A stretch of DNA of 64,000 bases from Lachnoclostridium sp. Marseille-P6806 (GTDB lineage: Bacteria; Bacillota; Clostridia; Lachnospirales; Lachnospiraceae): NCBI RefSeq assembly GCF_900625025.1, contig NZ_LR130578.1, positions 62,001 to 126,000 on the forward strand. The letters run 5' to 3'. This document shows positions 48,260 through 57,500 of the stretch, piece by piece. The translations under genes and the position numbers were made by a program. Numbering within the stretch: the first letter of the stretch is position 1; each line of letters begins with the position of its first letter. The notes under the pieces were generated by a model. That model worked only from the letters and a program-made list of their open reading frames with translations. It had not been told where the DNA came from and made no database searches.

Positions 48260-49492
48260 TCAGCCTACCGGGTGAAGGTAGCCCTGATCGTCCTTGGTGT
48301 AGTAGCCGGTATCGACCAGCTCCGCATCCATATTGTCCCCCGTGACGACGGTGGGAACCAGCAGATACGAGGGAATGATTCCGGTTCCGTTGTCATAGGA
48401 AGCCGTGTCATAGGCGCACTCAAAATCCCAGCCGGCCGAAGCGATCAGTCCGGCATCCGGCGTCTCGCCATTCAGAATCGCGACCGCCAGATCCAGCGTC
48501 GCAACCGCCTCGTTGGCCACCGCCTTGTAGACCGTCATGGTCTGCTTTCCGTCAACGATGTTTGCAAGGTTCGCCTCGTCGCCATCCTGTCCGGTAATGA
48601 TGACGCTGTTCGAGCCGGCATAATCGGAACCGATCGCCTGCGTGACGCCGAGCGCCGTGGAATCATTGGAGCAGAGCGCTACGTCAAGCTGCGTGCCGTC
48701 GCTGTAATAGGAGCCGAGAATGTTCTGGAAGCGGGACATTGCCTTGGCGGTATCCCACTGCGCCGTCGCGACCTGATTGAACGAGGTCTGTCCGGACGGA
48801 ACGACCAGCTTGCCGTCGTCGATGTAGGGCTTCAGAACGTCGTATGCGCCGTTAAAGAAGAAGCCGGCATTGTTGTCCGCCGGATCGCCCGCGGTAAACT
48901 CGATGTTGAACGGCCCCGCCGCGTTGTCAAGATCGAGCTGATCTCTCACAAACTCGCCCTGCAGCTTGCCGACGGTGTAGTTGTCAAACGAGACGTAGTA
49001 GGAAATCGCGTCGGTGTTCATGATGAGGCGGTCATAGGAAATGACCGGAATGTTCGCTTCCTTGGCCAGCGCGAGAACCTGCGAGAGAGACTCGCCGTCG
49101 ATGGCCGCCACAACGAGAATATTCACGTTGTCGGCAATCAGTCCCTCGATGTCCTTGACCTGCTGATCGATCTTGTTATCGGAATAGGTAAGCTCCACCT
49201 TGTAGCCCTTGCTCTCGAACTGCTCCTGCAGATACGAGCCGTCGCGGTTCCATCTCTCCAGCGATTTGGTCGGCATCGCGATGCCTACCGTCTGCCCGCC
49301 GGCCGGAGCCGCCGTCTCTTCCGCCGCTTCCTCTCCGCTCTCTTCTGTATCCGCCGTGTCCGCGGTCTCCTCCGAAGATGCCGTCTCTGCGGAAGCCCCG
49401 GTCTTTGCCGTTCCCGCCGCAGATCCGCAGCCTGCCAGAAGCGACGCCGCCATCACGGACGCCAGAACCGCACTCACCAGCTTTTTCTTCAT
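48260..49492 (-). CDS. chvE: Sugar-binding lipoprotein (ChvE-like)
   Basis: A 410-residue periplasmic-binding-protein-type lipoprotein: signal with lipobox LLAGC, a low-complexity Ala/Glu/Thr linker to about residue 70, and a two-lobe domain (VGIAMPTKSLERWNRDGSYL...; VISYDRLIMNTDAISYYVSFDN; ITGQDGDEANL). It captures monosaccharides for MmsA/MmsB. Its upstream region (49493-49702) faces the end of the second binding protein gene; I see no confident promoter in it. Confidence 0.9.
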   Translation of the reverse strand: MKKKLVSAVLASVMAASLLAGCGSAAGTAKTGASAETASSEETADTADTEESGEEAAEETAAPAGGQTVGIAMPTKSLERWNRDGSYLQEQFESKGYKVELTYSDNKIDQQVKDIEGLIADNVNILVVAAIDGESLSQVLALAKEANIPVISYDRLIMNTDAISYYVSFDNYTVGKLQGEFVRDQLDLDNAAGPFNIEFTAGDPADNNAGFFFNGAYDVLKPYIDDGKLVVPSGQTSFNQVATAQWDTAKAMSRFQNILGSYYSDGTQLDVALCSNDSTALGVTQAIGSDYAGSNSVIITGQDGDEANLANIVDGKQTMTVYKAVANEAVATLDLAVAILNGETPDAGLIASAGWDFECAYDTASYDNGTGIIPSYLLVPTVVTGDNMDAELVDTGYYTKDDQGYLHPVG

Positions 49493-49702
49493 ATGTCTTC
49501 AGCCCTCCCTTTTGATTCTGATATTTCTCAAAACGCGCTGTGCGCTTTGTCCATATCCACAATCTATCATACATACTGCACAATCAAAATATGACATTTT
49601 CGTCATTCAAAGGGCATATATGACATATTTCTGCGGCTGTTCTGTCCGGATCAGCATTATTTTGTTGCTGTGATTCCGCGTTCTGCAAATTTGTCCTGCC
49701 GT

Positions 49703-50773
49703 TCATTCTCCATTCACATGGAGGTACACATCCTCCTGCAGATGAAAGCCGCTGGCAATGATCACCTCATCCATGTTCTCTGCCGTGACCCTGACGGGCG
49801 GAATCGAGATATACGGAATGTCATATTTCCCGTCGTTTATGGTTTCCGCCGTGTCCGGCGTCCGCCCCTGCGCCATGGCGACAGCCTCGCGCGCCGCCCG
49901 GCCGGCCAGCTCCTCAATCGGCTTGTAGACGGTCATGGTCTGCGTCCCCTCCATGATCCGCTGACAGGCCTCGAGATCGGCGTCCTGCCCTGTGACTGTG
50001 ACCTGTCCCGCCTTGCGCCGTTCCGCCAGCGCGCGCACCACCTGTCCGGCGATCGCATCATTCCCGCACATGACCGCGTCCGCCCCGGAGATATCCTCCG
50101 GGTGATCCGTCATGTAGCGGTAGGCTGCCTCGTCGTTCCAGCCCTCGCACTCCGTCTCGTCAAGCAGCACAAGATCGCTGCGGATCGTCCGGTCAAAGCC
50201 CTCGTTCACGAGCGTCACATTGTAGTCCGTCGAGGGGCCCTTTACTTTCACATAGCTCCCTCCCTCCGGCAGCGTGTCATTGATGATTTCGGCCATGCAG
50301 GCGCCGACCGCCCCGTTGTCAAACGTGATATACAGGTCCGTGTCCGCCCCGTTCACGATGCGGTCGTAGCTGATCACCTGAATGCCCGCCCGGTGAGCCC
50401 GCTCCACGATGTCCGTGAGCGCCCTGCCGTCCACCGCCACCACCACGATGATATCGACACTGCTCTCGATAAAGTGGCCGATAATGGCTTTCTGCTCCTC
50501 CGGGCTTCCGTTCGCATTGCCGACGATCACCGACGCGCCCAGCTCCTTGGCGGTCGCCGTGAAGACGTCGCGGTCGCGCTCCCAGCGCTCGATCACAAAG
50601 GAATCGAACACAATGCCGATCGAAACGCCGTCCTCCTCCGTCTCCTCCGCGGCGGGCTTTCCCCCGCCGTCCTCCGGGGAGCTCCCGCAGCCCGGGAGAA
50701 AAAGCGCCGTCCCGAGCAGGAGCAGACCTGCAAGGAACAGGGCGGAAACAGGCAGCTTACGTATCTTTTCCAT
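49703..50773 (-). CDS. Sugar-binding lipoprotein, sensor-type
   Basis: A 356-residue lipoprotein (lipobox FLPGC) of the XylF/ChvE type: VSIGIVFDSFVIERWERDRD, IQVISYDRIVNGADTDLYITFDN, VTGQDADLEACQRIM. No transporter parts follow it directly; instead it is divergent from a sensor/kinase/regulator cluster, so it may serve signalling as well as transport. Its GAGG ribosome binding site overlaps the start of the divergent gene. Confidence 0.85.
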   Translation of the reverse strand: MEKIRKLPVSALFLAGLLLLGTALFLPGCGSSPEDGGGKPAAEETEEDGVSIGIVFDSFVIERWERDRDVFTATAKELGASVIVGNANGSPEEQKAIIGHFIESSVDIIVVVAVDGRALTDIVERAHRAGIQVISYDRIVNGADTDLYITFDNGAVGACMAEIINDTLPEGGSYVKVKGPSTDYNVTLVNEGFDRTIRSDLVLLDETECEGWNDEAAYRYMTDHPEDISGADAVMCGNDAIAGQVVRALAERRKAGQVTVTGQDADLEACQRIMEGTQTMTVYKPIEELAGRAAREAVAMAQGRTPDTAETINDGKYDIPYISIPPVRVTAENMDEVIIASGFHLQEDVYLHVNGE

Positions 50774-50787
50774 GCTATAATATCCTC

Positions 50788-51867
50788 ATGCCTATGAAAA
50801 ACTGCGGTCAAACCAATCTACCGCTCCATCATAAACCACGCCGCATCCATCTTGCAATTTGGTTCCTGATGGGAGGACTTCTGCTTCTTACCGTCGTCGG
50901 TCTTGTGCTGTTCGAGCTTCAGCTCCAAAGGCTCGCGGCCCCTGCCGGGGATCGTTTCGACTACGCGCGGCGCTACGCCTTTGTGGGCGACAAATCGAGC
51001 GCGTTTCTGCAGGAGGTCTGCTCCGCAGCTGCCGAAGAGGGGCGCCTTTCCGGCGACTATGTCGGCTTCATCGGCGAAGACCTCGACATGAATTACACCG
51101 AGCTCCAGCTCTTCGATATCGCCGTCGCTGCCAAGGCGGACGGCATCATCGTGAACGCCGATGACAGCGATGCCATGCGCGAGGCCATCGGCCGCGCAGA
51201 GAAGGCCGGAATCCCCGTCGTCTGCATCGGCACGGACAGCTACGGCTCGCTCCGGCAGAGCTACGTAGGAATTTCCTATTACACGCTGGGACAGGAATAC
51301 GGCAAGGCAATTGCCGCGCTCGCCTCGGATGAGGTGCAGAACGTTCTGATCCTCACAAGTCCGAACGAAAAGAGCCGCGGACAGAATCTCGTGTTTTCCG
51401 GCATCCGCGACTACATCGCAAAGGCAGGGCGCGCCGGCCGCTTTACCTTTGAGACTCTCTCCGTCGGAAACGGCGCCATGTTCTCCGCCGCCGAATCCAT
51501 CACTGACCTCTTTGGCGGCTCCTCTCTGCCGGAAATCATCGTCTGCCTCGACGAAACCAACACAACCTGCGCCTGTCAGGCCATCGTCGACACCAACCAT
51601 GTCGGCGACGTCACGATTCTCGGCTATTACGTGAACGACACCATCTGCAACGCGATTGAAAAGCAGATCATCCCTGCGACGCTGACGGTGAACGCGGAGG
51701 AAATCGGCCGGAGCGCCGTCCGCTGTCTCGACGAATATCTCTCCACGGGCTTTGTCACCGAATATGTCTCCATCGACATCCGCACGCTGGGTGCGGACAG
51801 CATCGGAGACTATCTCTCGCAGCGCGCCGCCGCGGAGGAAAGCGCCGGAAAGGAGGTCTCCGAATGA
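50788..51867 (+). CDS. Membrane-anchored periplasmic-binding-protein-like sensor
   Basis: A 359-residue protein: basic N-terminus, one membrane helix (AIWFLMGGLLLLTVVGLVLF), and an extracellular substrate-binding-like fold (GIIVNADDSDAMREAIGRAEKAGIPVVCIGTD...; VTILGYYVNDTICNAIEK). It is the first gene of a cluster with a kinase and an AraC-type regulator and overlaps the kinase by 4 bases. It probably presents sugar signals to the kinase. The ATG at 50788 is only 14 bases from the divergent gene start. Confidence 0.75.
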   Translation: MPMKNCGQTNLPLHHKPRRIHLAIWFLMGGLLLLTVVGLVLFELQLQRLAAPAGDRFDYARRYAFVGDKSSAFLQEVCSAAAEEGRLSGDYVGFIGEDLDMNYTELQLFDIAVAAKADGIIVNADDSDAMREAIGRAEKAGIPVVCIGTDSYGSLRQSYVGISYYTLGQEYGKAIAALASDEVQNVLILTSPNEKSRGQNLVFSGIRDYIAKAGRAGRFTFETLSVGNGAMFSAAESITDLFGGSSLPEIIVCLDETNTTCACQAIVDTNHVGDVTILGYYVNDTICNAIEKQIIPATLTVNAEEIGRSAVRCLDEYLSTGFVTEYVSIDIRTLGADSIGDYLSQRAAAEESAGKEVSE

Positions 51868-53336
51868 AGCACGGCCTCCAGAGCAAGCTGATTCTCACAT
51901 TCCTCCTCACCTCGGTGCTGATCCTCGCGGTGAACCTGTTTCTCTTCCTCAACATCAACCGCACCATCGGGAGAATCGACCGCGTCTATCTCTCCAACCT
52001 GCAGATCAGTCTCCTGTCCGACTCCCTGTCCGATACGCAGGAGCAGGTGACCGACTATCTGAGCACCAAGAGCTCCGAGTCGCTCGGGCGCTTCTACGAG
52101 GCTGAGGGCAGATACAGCAGCCTCCTTAGCGAAATCCGCCTCGACGAGGAGAGCGGCCGCGTGCAGGTGATGCTCGCTGATATCCGGCATATTTCCGAGA
52201 ACTATCTCGCCACATGCGAGGATACGCTCTCGGCAAAGCGGGGACGGAACATTCAGAAATACAGGGCCTCCTACGACGACGCCTCCCAGCTCTATGAATA
52301 TCTGGACAATTACCTGTACAGCCTGAACAATGTGCAGCTCGGGAACAATTCCGCCAATTACGCGGCGCTCCGCCAGTCCTTTCACTCGCTGGAGCTGATC
52401 ACACTCTTTTCGCTGATCGCGGTCACACTGGCGAATCTCCTCATCACGCTTGCCCTCACCAAGGCGCTGACGGATCCCCTGAGTATTCTGGCCGGACAGG
52501 CCAATGAGATCAGCGCCGGGAATTTCGACGTGCCGGAGCTCGAGGTCCGAAGCGGCGACGAGATCGGCATCGTGAGCGCCGCGTTCAATGAAATGGCCGT
52601 CAGCATCCGGGGCTATATCGCGAAGCTCCGTGAATCCATGGAGAACGAGAGCCGGATGAAAGAGCGGGAGCTCCTCATGGACTCCCACCTCAAGGAGGCC
52701 GAGCTCAAATATCTGCAGGCCCAGATCAACCCGCACTTTCTCTTCAACACACTGAACGCGGGGGCCCAGCTCGCGATGATGGACGGCTCCGAGCGCTGCT
52801 ACCGCTATCTCCAGAACGTCGCCTCCTTTTTCCGCAACAAGACCAACCGGGAAAAGCAGGTCACGACACTGGCCGACGAGATCGCGCTGGTGGACAATTA
52901 TCTCTACATCATCAATGTCCGCTTCTCGGGTGAAATCTCCTATGATAAGCGGGTGGACGACGATCTGACGGGCATCCTTGTTCCGAGCATGATTCTCCAG
53001 CCCATCGTCGAAAACGCGGTGAACCACGGCGTCCGCGATATCGACTGGCCGCCCCGGATCATTCTGTCCGTCTACCGGACCGGGGACAGCGTCACCATCG
53101 CGGTCCGGGACAACGGCCGCGGCATGACCGCCGGGCAGATTGAGGATATTCTCGCGGGGCGGACGTCCGCACGGGCAAGGGGCGACGAGACGAACGGCGT
53201 GGGGCTCGGCAATGTCGTGAGCCGCCTGCAGCTTTTCTACGACAGGGAGGATGTCTTTGACATCACGAGCGCCGGTCCGGACAAAGGCACCGAGGTGCTC
53301 CTGTACCTGCCGATGGAAAGCCCTGACCGGAGCTGA
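51864..53336 (+). CDS. YesM-type sensor histidine kinase
   Basis: A 490-residue kinase: N-terminal membrane helix (LILTFLLTSVLILAVNLFLFL), extracellular domain, second helix (LELITLFSLIAVTLANLLITLAL), HAMP (TDPLSILAGQANEISAGNF), LytS/YesM histidine domain (QAQINPHFLFNTLNAGAQLAM with the phosphorylated histidine) and ATPase (ILQPIVENAVNHG; DNGRGM; GVGLGN). It signals to the regulator downstream. Confidence 0.92.
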   Translation: MKHGLQSKLILTFLLTSVLILAVNLFLFLNINRTIGRIDRVYLSNLQISLLSDSLSDTQEQVTDYLSTKSSESLGRFYEAEGRYSSLLSEIRLDEESGRVQVMLADIRHISENYLATCEDTLSAKRGRNIQKYRASYDDASQLYEYLDNYLYSLNNVQLGNNSANYAALRQSFHSLELITLFSLIAVTLANLLITLALTKALTDPLSILAGQANEISAGNFDVPELEVRSGDEIGIVSAAFNEMAVSIRGYIAKLRESMENESRMKERELLMDSHLKEAELKYLQAQINPHFLFNTLNAGAQLAMMDGSERCYRYLQNVASFFRNKTNREKQVTTLADEIALVDNYLYIINVRFSGEISYDKRVDDDLTGILVPSMILQPIVENAVNHGVRDIDWPPRIILSVYRTGDSVTIAVRDNGRGMTAGQIEDILAGRTSARARGDETNGVGLGNVVSRLQLFYDREDVFDITSAGPDKGTEVLLYLPMESPDRS

Positions 53337-53415
53337 CACAGCGTGTTTTTCGCATGTTTGTCATGCGCATCTGTCAATCATTATATTTACGAAATCCATA
53401 CGAGGACAGCCTGTT

Positions 53416-55026
53416 ATGTACCGCATACTGATCGCAGACGACGAGGGCATCGCCATCGACTCCCTCACCTTTATCATCCACAAGGCCTATGGCAGCAAAT
53501 GCGAGCTCCGCTCGGCCAAAACCGGCCGCGGCGTCATTGAGACCGCCGAGAGCTTCCGCCCCGATATTGCCGTCATGGACATTCAGATGCCCGGCATCGG
53601 CGGCATCGAAGCCATGAAAGAGATCCGCCGCTTCTGCCCGGACACCGTGTTCATCGTCCTCACGGCCTACGACAAATTCGACTACGCCAAGGAGGCGATC
53701 GAGCTCGGCGTTTACAAGTACCTGACAAAGCCCCTCGACCGCGATGTGTTCGTCGACACCATGAACGGCGCCATGGCGCAGATCGACCGGGAAAAGGAGC
53801 GCCGCAGCAATACTCTCAGAACATGGGAAAAGCTGGAAACCGTCATTCCGCTCATCGAGAGCGGCCTTGTCTGCTCCCTGCTGCTGCAGGAAAGCTACGG
53901 GCCGGAGATCGACCAATACCGCTCGCTCCTCGATATCCGCGAGAGCAGCGGCTTCATGCTGCTCATCGAATGCGGCGAGTCCGAAGAAGCGGCGGGCTCC
54001 GCCTCCCCCGCTCCGATGGCCAACCCCATCGGCACGGGGATCCGCATACAGAACTGCTGCACCCGCATCCGCGAAATCGTAAAGGATTACAGCCTCCGCT
54101 CCGTTGTGGGGCAGATCATGGCGAACAAAATTCCGGTCTTCATTCCCCATTCCGCCGGGGAACCGGATTACAGCGAGCGCGTCCGCTTCATCGAACAGCT
54201 CCGGCAGATGATACAGCAGCTCGAGGACAAGACCGGCGCGCGCTTCCGCATCGGCATCGGGACGGTGAAGCCCATCGGCGAGATGCGGAGCTCCTATCAG
54301 GAGGCTCTCCGCTCGCTGCACAGCGGCACAGAGGCCGTCTCGCACGCGGACGATCTGCCGGTGGCCTGCGAATATGAGAAAAACTACCCCATAGAGCTCG
54401 AAAACACACTGTTCGACCAGCTCCGCCGCGGGCTCATCGCAGAGGCCGAAGAAAGTGCGGAGCGCTTTTTTGCGTGGATGCAGAGCACCCATGCGGGGCA
54501 GGAAAACAGCATCCGCCTGAAAGCGCTCGAGTTCGTTCTCTGGGGAGAGCATCTGGCGTTCGAGGACGGCGGCATGGGGCTGTACCGCTTCACCGACCGG
54601 CAGGATTATCTGGATATCGCACGCAGCAGCCCGCCGGACGAGCTCCGCCGCTGGTTTGTGGAAAAGCTGACGGAGGCCGCCGCAAAAATAGCCGGCAAAA
54701 CCTCCGATCGGACCGGAAGCCTTGTCGGCCGTGCAAAGGACTACATCGACGCGCATTATCACTGCGATATCTCGCTGGACGACGTATCCCGCGAGCTGGA
54801 CATCAGCCCCTATTATTTCAGCAAGCTCTTCAAGGAGGGCGCGGGCCTGACGTTCATCGAATACCTCACGACGCTCCGCATGAACCGGGCAAAGGAGCTG
54901 CTCTCCGATCCCGCCGCCTCCATCCGGGATGTCGGACAGGCCGTGGGCTATCAGGACCCCAACTATTTCAGCCGCCTCTTCAAGCGGCAGACCGGGCAGA
55001 CGCCCAGCGAGTTCCGGGGACAGTAG
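53416..55026 (+). CDS. YesN-type AraC response regulator
   Basis: A 536-residue regulator from the ATG at 53416 (the frame upstream is only the end of the kinase gene read in another frame). Receiver domain 1-120: DDEG, phosphoacceptor D in DIAVMDIQMPG, lysine in YLTKPLDRD. Middle domain of about 280 residues, then an AraC DNA-binding domain (LDDVSRELDISPYYFSKLFKEGAGLTFIEYLTTLRMNRAKELL...GYQDPNYFSRLFKRQTGQTPSEFR). Partner of the kinase; likely regulates sugar uptake genes nearby. Confidence 0.92.
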   Translation: MYRILIADDEGIAIDSLTFIIHKAYGSKCELRSAKTGRGVIETAESFRPDIAVMDIQMPGIGGIEAMKEIRRFCPDTVFIVLTAYDKFDYAKEAIELGVYKYLTKPLDRDVFVDTMNGAMAQIDREKERRSNTLRTWEKLETVIPLIESGLVCSLLLQESYGPEIDQYRSLLDIRESSGFMLLIECGESEEAAGSASPAPMANPIGTGIRIQNCCTRIREIVKDYSLRSVVGQIMANKIPVFIPHSAGEPDYSERVRFIEQLRQMIQQLEDKTGARFRIGIGTVKPIGEMRSSYQEALRSLHSGTEAVSHADDLPVACEYEKNYPIELENTLFDQLRRGLIAEAEESAERFFAWMQSTHAGQENSIRLKALEFVLWGEHLAFEDGGMGLYRFTDRQDYLDIARSSPPDELRRWFVEKLTEAAAKIAGKTSDRTGSLVGRAKDYIDAHYHCDISLDDVSRELDISPYYFSKLFKEGAGLTFIEYLTTLRMNRAKELLSDPAASIRDVGQAVGYQDPNYFSRLFKRQTGQTPSEFRGQ

Positions 55027-55101
55027 CCCTCTGACGCCGGCGCCGGCCGCAATCTCCCTCCGGCGTTCCCCGCATCCGGGCGCGCGGGCCCGATCCGGCG
55101 C

Positions 55102-55860
55102 CTATCTTCCCTGCTGCGGCTCCGCTGCGGGGAGGATAAGCGTCTCGGATGCCACATAGGCGAGCAGCTCCGGCGAGATCGCCTGAAGCGCCGCCGGGTC
55201 CGACCACGCCAGCCGGAACGCGTCCGCCCAGCACTCCTGCGCATTGTAGAGCGTCGGAGCCGCGGCATAGGCGCTCTTAGCAAGAAGCTGCTGCCCGAAG
55301 CGGCGGTAATACACCTGCCATACCTCGCCCGAGGAGATCGCAAAATAGCTTCCCTCCGCCGCGCCGGCCGCCGTGTCCACATAGTGGCCGATCTCATGCT
55401 GCAGACGGAACGGATCGATCTTCACCGCGTCCCGCACATCCGTCTGAATCTCTATCATTCCGTTTTTCACGCGCTCCGCATAGGCGAGCTGCCCGGTGGA
55501 GGAAAAAACATAGCGCTGATACACCGGATGGGTCGTAAGGCCCGCGACGCCAAGCCCCGCACCCCCGTGCGCGGACAGGCGGGACGAGCGCAGCACCTCG
55601 TCTCCGTATGCGATAAGATAAATTTTCACCCCGTCGGCAGCAAGCCGCGCCCGCACATTCTCCGGAACCATAAGATAGCAGAGCGTCATGCCGTACGCCT
55701 CCTCTGCGCTCACGCCGGAGCTCATGAAAATCGGAGTCTCCGGGATCTGCGCAAAATCCGCCTCTGCCGTCACGTGCGCCGCCTGAACCCTCTCGCTCCC
55801 CACGGGAGAAGCAAAGAGGAAAAGCGCTGCCGCGGCAAGGGCGGCGATCCGGCGCCTCAA
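55102..55860 (-). CDS. Secreted HExxH metalloprotease-like protein
   Basis: About 252 residues from TTG at 55860 (overlapping the NUDIX TGA as TTGA, with GGAGG upstream). A signal peptide (LRRRIAALAAAALFLFASPVGSERVQAA) is followed by a domain with LQHEIGHYVDTAAG and a downstream ECWADAF, the zinc-protease pattern HExxH plus glutamate seen in anthrax-lethal-factor-like and related folds. Secreted; substrate unknown. Confidence 0.72.
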   Translation of the reverse strand: MRRRIAALAAAALFLFASPVGSERVQAAHVTAEADFAQIPETPIFMSSGVSAEEAYGMTLCYLMVPENVRARLAADGVKIYLIAYGDEVLRSSRLSAHGGAGLGVAGLTTHPVYQRYVFSSTGQLAYAERVKNGMIEIQTDVRDAVKIDPFRLQHEIGHYVDTAAGAAEGSYFAISSGEVWQVYYRRFGQQLLAKSAYAAAPTLYNAQECWADAFRLAWSDPAALQAISPELLAYVASETLILPAAEPQQGR

Positions 55861-56432
55861 AACGCCTCCGGGCGCTGCGCGCTCCAGAGATAACAGTATG
55901 CCTGCGTCCTTGCGGCGAACGGCTCCGTCCTGAGAAGACGCCGAAGCTCCTCCCTGCTGTACCACGCCGGCACGATCTCCTCAAAGGAGGAGCTGCTCGC
56001 GCGGAATTCTCCCTCCGCCACGCCGACGATGCACACGTTTTTTTCATTGGAAAAGCCAATGGCGGAATAGCTCTCCCCGATCGTATCCGTGATGCGGACA
56101 AGACGGAGGCCGGTCTCCTCCCGGAGCTCCCGCTCCGCCGCCTGCTCCGGCGTCTCCCCGGGGTCGATCATGCCCGCCGGAAAATTATAGACCCACGATC
56201 CCGCCGCCATCCGGAATTCCCGGCTGAGGAGGATTCTGTCCCCGGAGGCATCGTGCATGATCATCACCACCGCGTCCACGCGCGGATTGCTCACATCGGC
56301 CAGCGTCCGCATATCCGGGTTCCGGCTAATCATTTCATATATTTTCTCCTGTCCGTCCTCCGTCTCGTAACACAGATCATAGCGGGTGATGAACCTGCCC
56401 CCGCTCTGCTTTTTCAATCCCCGGAATATCAT
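55857..56432 (-). CDS. NUDIX hydrolase, ADP-ribose pyrophosphatase-like
   Basis: A 191-residue protein with a full Nudix box: GMIDPGETPEQAAERELREETGL, flanked by a beta domain of the ADP-ribose/nucleotide pyrophosphatase type. Coupled to the protease-like gene by an overlap. Confidence 0.88.
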   Translation of the reverse strand: MIFRGLKKQSGGRFITRYDLCYETEDGQEKIYEMISRNPDMRTLADVSNPRVDAVVMIMHDASGDRILLSREFRMAAGSWVYNFPAGMIDPGETPEQAAERELREETGLRLVRITDTIGESYSAIGFSNEKNVCIVGVAEGEFRASSSSFEEIVPAWYSREELRRLLRTEPFAARTQAYCYLWSAQRPEAF

Positions 56433-56471
56433 CCTTATACCCCCTGCCGCGTTTTTACAGCCCGCGGCGGC

Positions 56472-57383
56472 TCACTTGTCGTTCATCGCCGGAATCAGCT
56501 CGATATAGAGCATGTCGAAGCGTTCCCGCAGCCGCCCGCGGATCCGGTTCCGCGCCGCGTGAAGCTTTCGCAGATCAAGGAGAAAGCCCTCGCTGTCCAC
56601 GTAGCACTCCACCCACGTCTTGCGCCCCGTCTGGATCACGTCAAGAAAGTCGAGCTCATACTCATAGACCGCGAGCTCCTCGGTGCACACCTGCCGCACC
56701 TCCTCCATGACCTCCTCCGGCGGCGCGAGGAGAAGCATCTGCCGCAGATTCCTGTGGATCAGCTCCGCCGGCTTCCGGATCAGAATGCAGGACATCAAAA
56801 TCGCAACCGCCGGGTCGAAATACGGCTCCAGCCATTCATAGCGGGTTCCTTTAAGAAGCAGCTGCATCCCGAACGCGAGGGCCACGGCAAAGCTGCCGAA
56901 CACGTCCACTTTCCAGACGTAGAGCTCCGCCTCAAGTATCATGGAGGAATATTTTTTGCCGAGATGCCGCAGCACGGCGAACACCGTGACGCAGATCGCG
57001 CCGACCGCCAGCTCGAAGCCGCTGATATCCGCCGCATCCACAAGATGACCGCCCCGGAAAATGAGCTGAACATTTTCTGCAATGAGAAAGACCGTGACAA
57101 CAAGAAGCGCCCCGTATTTGAGCACCATGAACAGCGATTCAAACTGGGAGTAACCGTACGGACGGTCCTCTGTGACCGGCTTGTACAAAAGAGGTATGAG
57201 AACCAGAAACGGTCCGATCAGAATGAGGTCAACGCCGTCGAACACCGCGTCGATCAGAATGGAGTGGGATCTGGTCACAAAGAACATGAACAGCTCCGCG
57301 ACCGCAATGATGAGACTCCCCGCAAAGGACAGCGTCATCGCCGTTTTTTCAATACGCAGCTTTCTCTCTTCACTGGTACTCAT
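56472..57383 (-). CDS. Cation diffusion facilitator family transporter
   Basis: A 303-residue protein with six predicted membrane helices and a C-terminal cytoplasmic domain (DVIQTGRKTWVECYVDSE). The helix II metal site reads SILIDAVFDGVDL and helix V YVWKVDVFGSF, so the usual HxxxD pattern is altered to aspartate. Probable divalent metal efflux; substrate not predictable by eye. Confidence 0.8.
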   Translation of the reverse strand: MSTSEERKLRIEKTAMTLSFAGSLIIAVAELFMFFVTRSHSILIDAVFDGVDLILIGPFLVLIPLLYKPVTEDRPYGYSQFESLFMVLKYGALLVVTVFLIAENVQLIFRGGHLVDAADISGFELAVGAICVTVFAVLRHLGKKYSSMILEAELYVWKVDVFGSFAVALAFGMQLLLKGTRYEWLEPYFDPAVAILMSCILIRKPAELIHRNLRQMLLLAPPEEVMEEVRQVCTEELAVYEYELDFLDVIQTGRKTWVECYVDSEGFLLDLRKLHAARNRIRGRLRERFDMLYIELIPAMNDK

Positions 57384-57500
57384 AAAAGCCTTTCGAATCC
57401 GGGTTTCCGGTTCCGGGGCATGCCCCGCCGCTTTTTCCTCTCCTCTTTCGGAGGGACGGCGCAGGCACGGAGCTCCCCGGAGCCGCGCAGCACATATATT

